DNA of 33,749 bases from Candidatus Eiseniibacteriota bacterium (GTDB lineage: Bacteria; Orphanbacterota; Orphanbacteria; Orphanbacterales; Orphanbacteraceae): the NCBI GenBank assembly GCA_024276995.1, contig JAJRWB010000026.1, positions 1 to 33,749 on the forward strand, read 5' to 3'. Shown here in pieces: positions 32,732 to 33,749 of this stretch. Every line of letters starts with the position of its first letter. The first letter of the stretch is position 1. Under the pieces are notes generated by a model, which did not search any database, was not told the DNA's origin, and worked only from the letters and a program-made list of their open reading frames with translations. Made by a program: the position numbers and the translations under genes.

Positions 32732-33749
32732 CTACCTTAACCAGCGCATCGGGTCGAGCGGCTTCGTTCCCTTACGCACTTCGAAATGGAGCGAATCGCC
32801 CGAGAGCGAACCTGTGTCGCCGACCCGGGCGAGCACGCTGCCGGGGGCGACCGTCTCTCCCCGGGTGACGAGTATTTCCGACGCATGGGCGTAGAGCGTG
32901 TAGTACCCGCCCCCGTGCCGGAGAATGATACAGTTCCCGTAGCCGGGAAGGGTGCTGACATATTCCACCGTCCCGGCGGCGACCGCCCTGATTTCCGTGC
33001 CGAACGGAGCCTCGATATCGACGCCGTTGTTCACCACCACCGTACCGAACTCCGGGTGGCGGATCTTTCCGAAGCGCCGAATGATCTTCCCCCTCACCGG
33101 CCAGGGGAGACGATCCCCTCCACCGTCGAACGGCGAAGGCCCCGAGAAGTCCTCCTCCTCGGGAGCCCGGGCACGCTCGGCAAGGATCCTCTCCAGTTCC
33201 CTCGACGCCTCTTCCAGCTCCTTCACGAGCTTCTCATAACTCTCTCTTTTGTTGCGAACGTCGTCAAGCAGCTCTTTGCGCTCGCTCTTGCGCCGCAGCA
33301 GGGCGCTGCGCTCGCGGGTGCGCTCCTCCTCGACCGAACGGAACTCGCGATCCTGGGCCGCCAGCTCCTCGCGGGCCTTATCGAGTCGGTCCCGCTCCAC
33401 TACGATCGAGCGGTACAGCTCGTCGTCCCTCCTGGCGACGCGGAAGATCCTGTCGAAACGGGTGACAAGCTCCACCACCGACGTGGAACCGAGAAGGAGT
33501 TCGAACTCGTGGTAACCTCCGAAGATGTAAAGAGCCCGCAGCCTTCGGCGTAGGAGTCCCCTGCGCCGGGCGAGTTCCGTCTCCGCCCGCGCCTTCTCCT
33601 TTTGCAGCTCATCGAGCATCGATTCGATGCGCGTTCGTTTCGTCTCGAGCCCCTTCAGAAGGCGGTTCGTGAGCGTCAAATCCTCGTCGAGTTTCATCAG
33701 ACTCCCGAGGATCCCGCTCTCTTCCCCGGCAAGTCTCTTCGCCTCCTCC
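32732..33749 (-). CDS. EnvC-like coiled-coil protein with degenerate LytM domain (partial)
   Basis: The gene runs off the right edge; at least 339 codons are seen and the frame is open at 33749. The N-terminal part is a long Arg/Glu/Leu coiled coil (about 33150-33749), followed by a LytM/M23 domain. In LytM enzymes zinc is held by HxxxD and HxH. Here the first motif is NNGVDI (33011-33031; His replaced by Asn, Asp kept) and the second is SLHFEVR (first His replaced by Ser). The domain is therefore probably non-catalytic, like E. coli EnvC, which activates amidases at the septum. FtsX would be the expected partner but lies outside the window. Likely exported; the signal peptide is not visible. 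Confidence 0.85.
   Translation of the reverse strand, partial: EEAKRLAGEESGILGSLMKLDEDLTLTNRLLKGLETKRTRIESMLDELQKEKARAETELARRRGLLRRRLRALYIFGGYHEFELLLGSTSVVELVTRFDRIFRVARRDDELYRSIVVERDRLDKAREELAAQDREFRSVEEERTRERSALLRRKSERKELLDDVRNKRESYEKLVKELEEASRELERILAERARAPEEEDFSGPSPFDGGGDRLPWPVRGKIIRRFGKIRHPEFGTVVVNNGVDIEAPFGTEIRAVAAGTVEYVSTLPGYGNCIILRHGGGYYTLYAHASEILVTRGETVAPGSVLARVGDTGSLSGDSLHFEVRKGTKPLDPMRWLR

Overview
The window is a GC-rich bacterial chromosome segment in which every recognisable gene lies on the minus strand, so transcription runs from high to low coordinates. SecDF, lipoproteins, a putative outer-membrane beta-barrel and an EnvC-like envelope factor point to a diderm. The conserved protein often catalogued as 'asparagine synthetase B', the DUF4159/DUF4175 pair, the DUF2723 protein and the small orphan lipoproteins suggest an uncultured lineage near the FCB group (for example Eisenbacteria or Krumholzibacteriota). 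That assignment is inference from gene content. No rRNA, tRNA, CRISPR or integron integrase was seen.

Right half, about 21.4-33.7 kb, is core and envelope. A tight run reads: partial EnvC-like gene, ricT, metG, tatD, rsmA, outer-membrane beta-barrel, lipoprotein. Several junctions are 4-nt stop/start overlaps with TTG or GTG starts. Next is a single-gene unit for a second, paralogous lipoprotein, with a good promoter (TTGACA-17-TATTCT) and a rho-independent terminator. Then comes a promoter followed by a divergent polysaccharide deacetylase, secD and secF.

Middle, about 5-21.2 kb, is an envelope-assembly and signalling block. A very large NtrY-like membrane histidine kinase (1552 aa) is followed by DUF4159, DUF4175, DUF2723-TPR, a TPR protein and the 'asparagine synthetase B'-like exported protein. 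After these lie a membrane protein with a degenerate kinase-like C-terminus and a small zinc-ribbon protein. The bifunctional NAD(P)HX repair enzyme nnr and thiL follow at 2.4-4.9 kb.

Left edge, 1-2.36 kb, is accessory and mosaic, and is the most interesting part. It holds an intact integron gene cassette (848-2087) whose boundaries can be read to the base. A good folded attC (842-940) lies downstream of an AT-rich gene for a PD-(D/E)XK-type nuclease, and the cassette's first hexamer matches its own R'' box. Downstream, a second cassette survives only as its first codons. These resemble the start of a PaeR7I/XhoI-type restriction enzyme and are joined to a lipoprotein gene that lost its signal peptide and has an in-frame stop. 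Beyond that, a membrane-protein gene is interrupted by a tandem array of 22-bp units, flanked by 13-bp direct repeats and resembling IS21-type terminal repeats. Between the cassette and thiL is a cluster of TTAGGC-type repeats. No integrase is present, so this looks like an integrase-less cassette remnant carrying defence-type nuclease genes.
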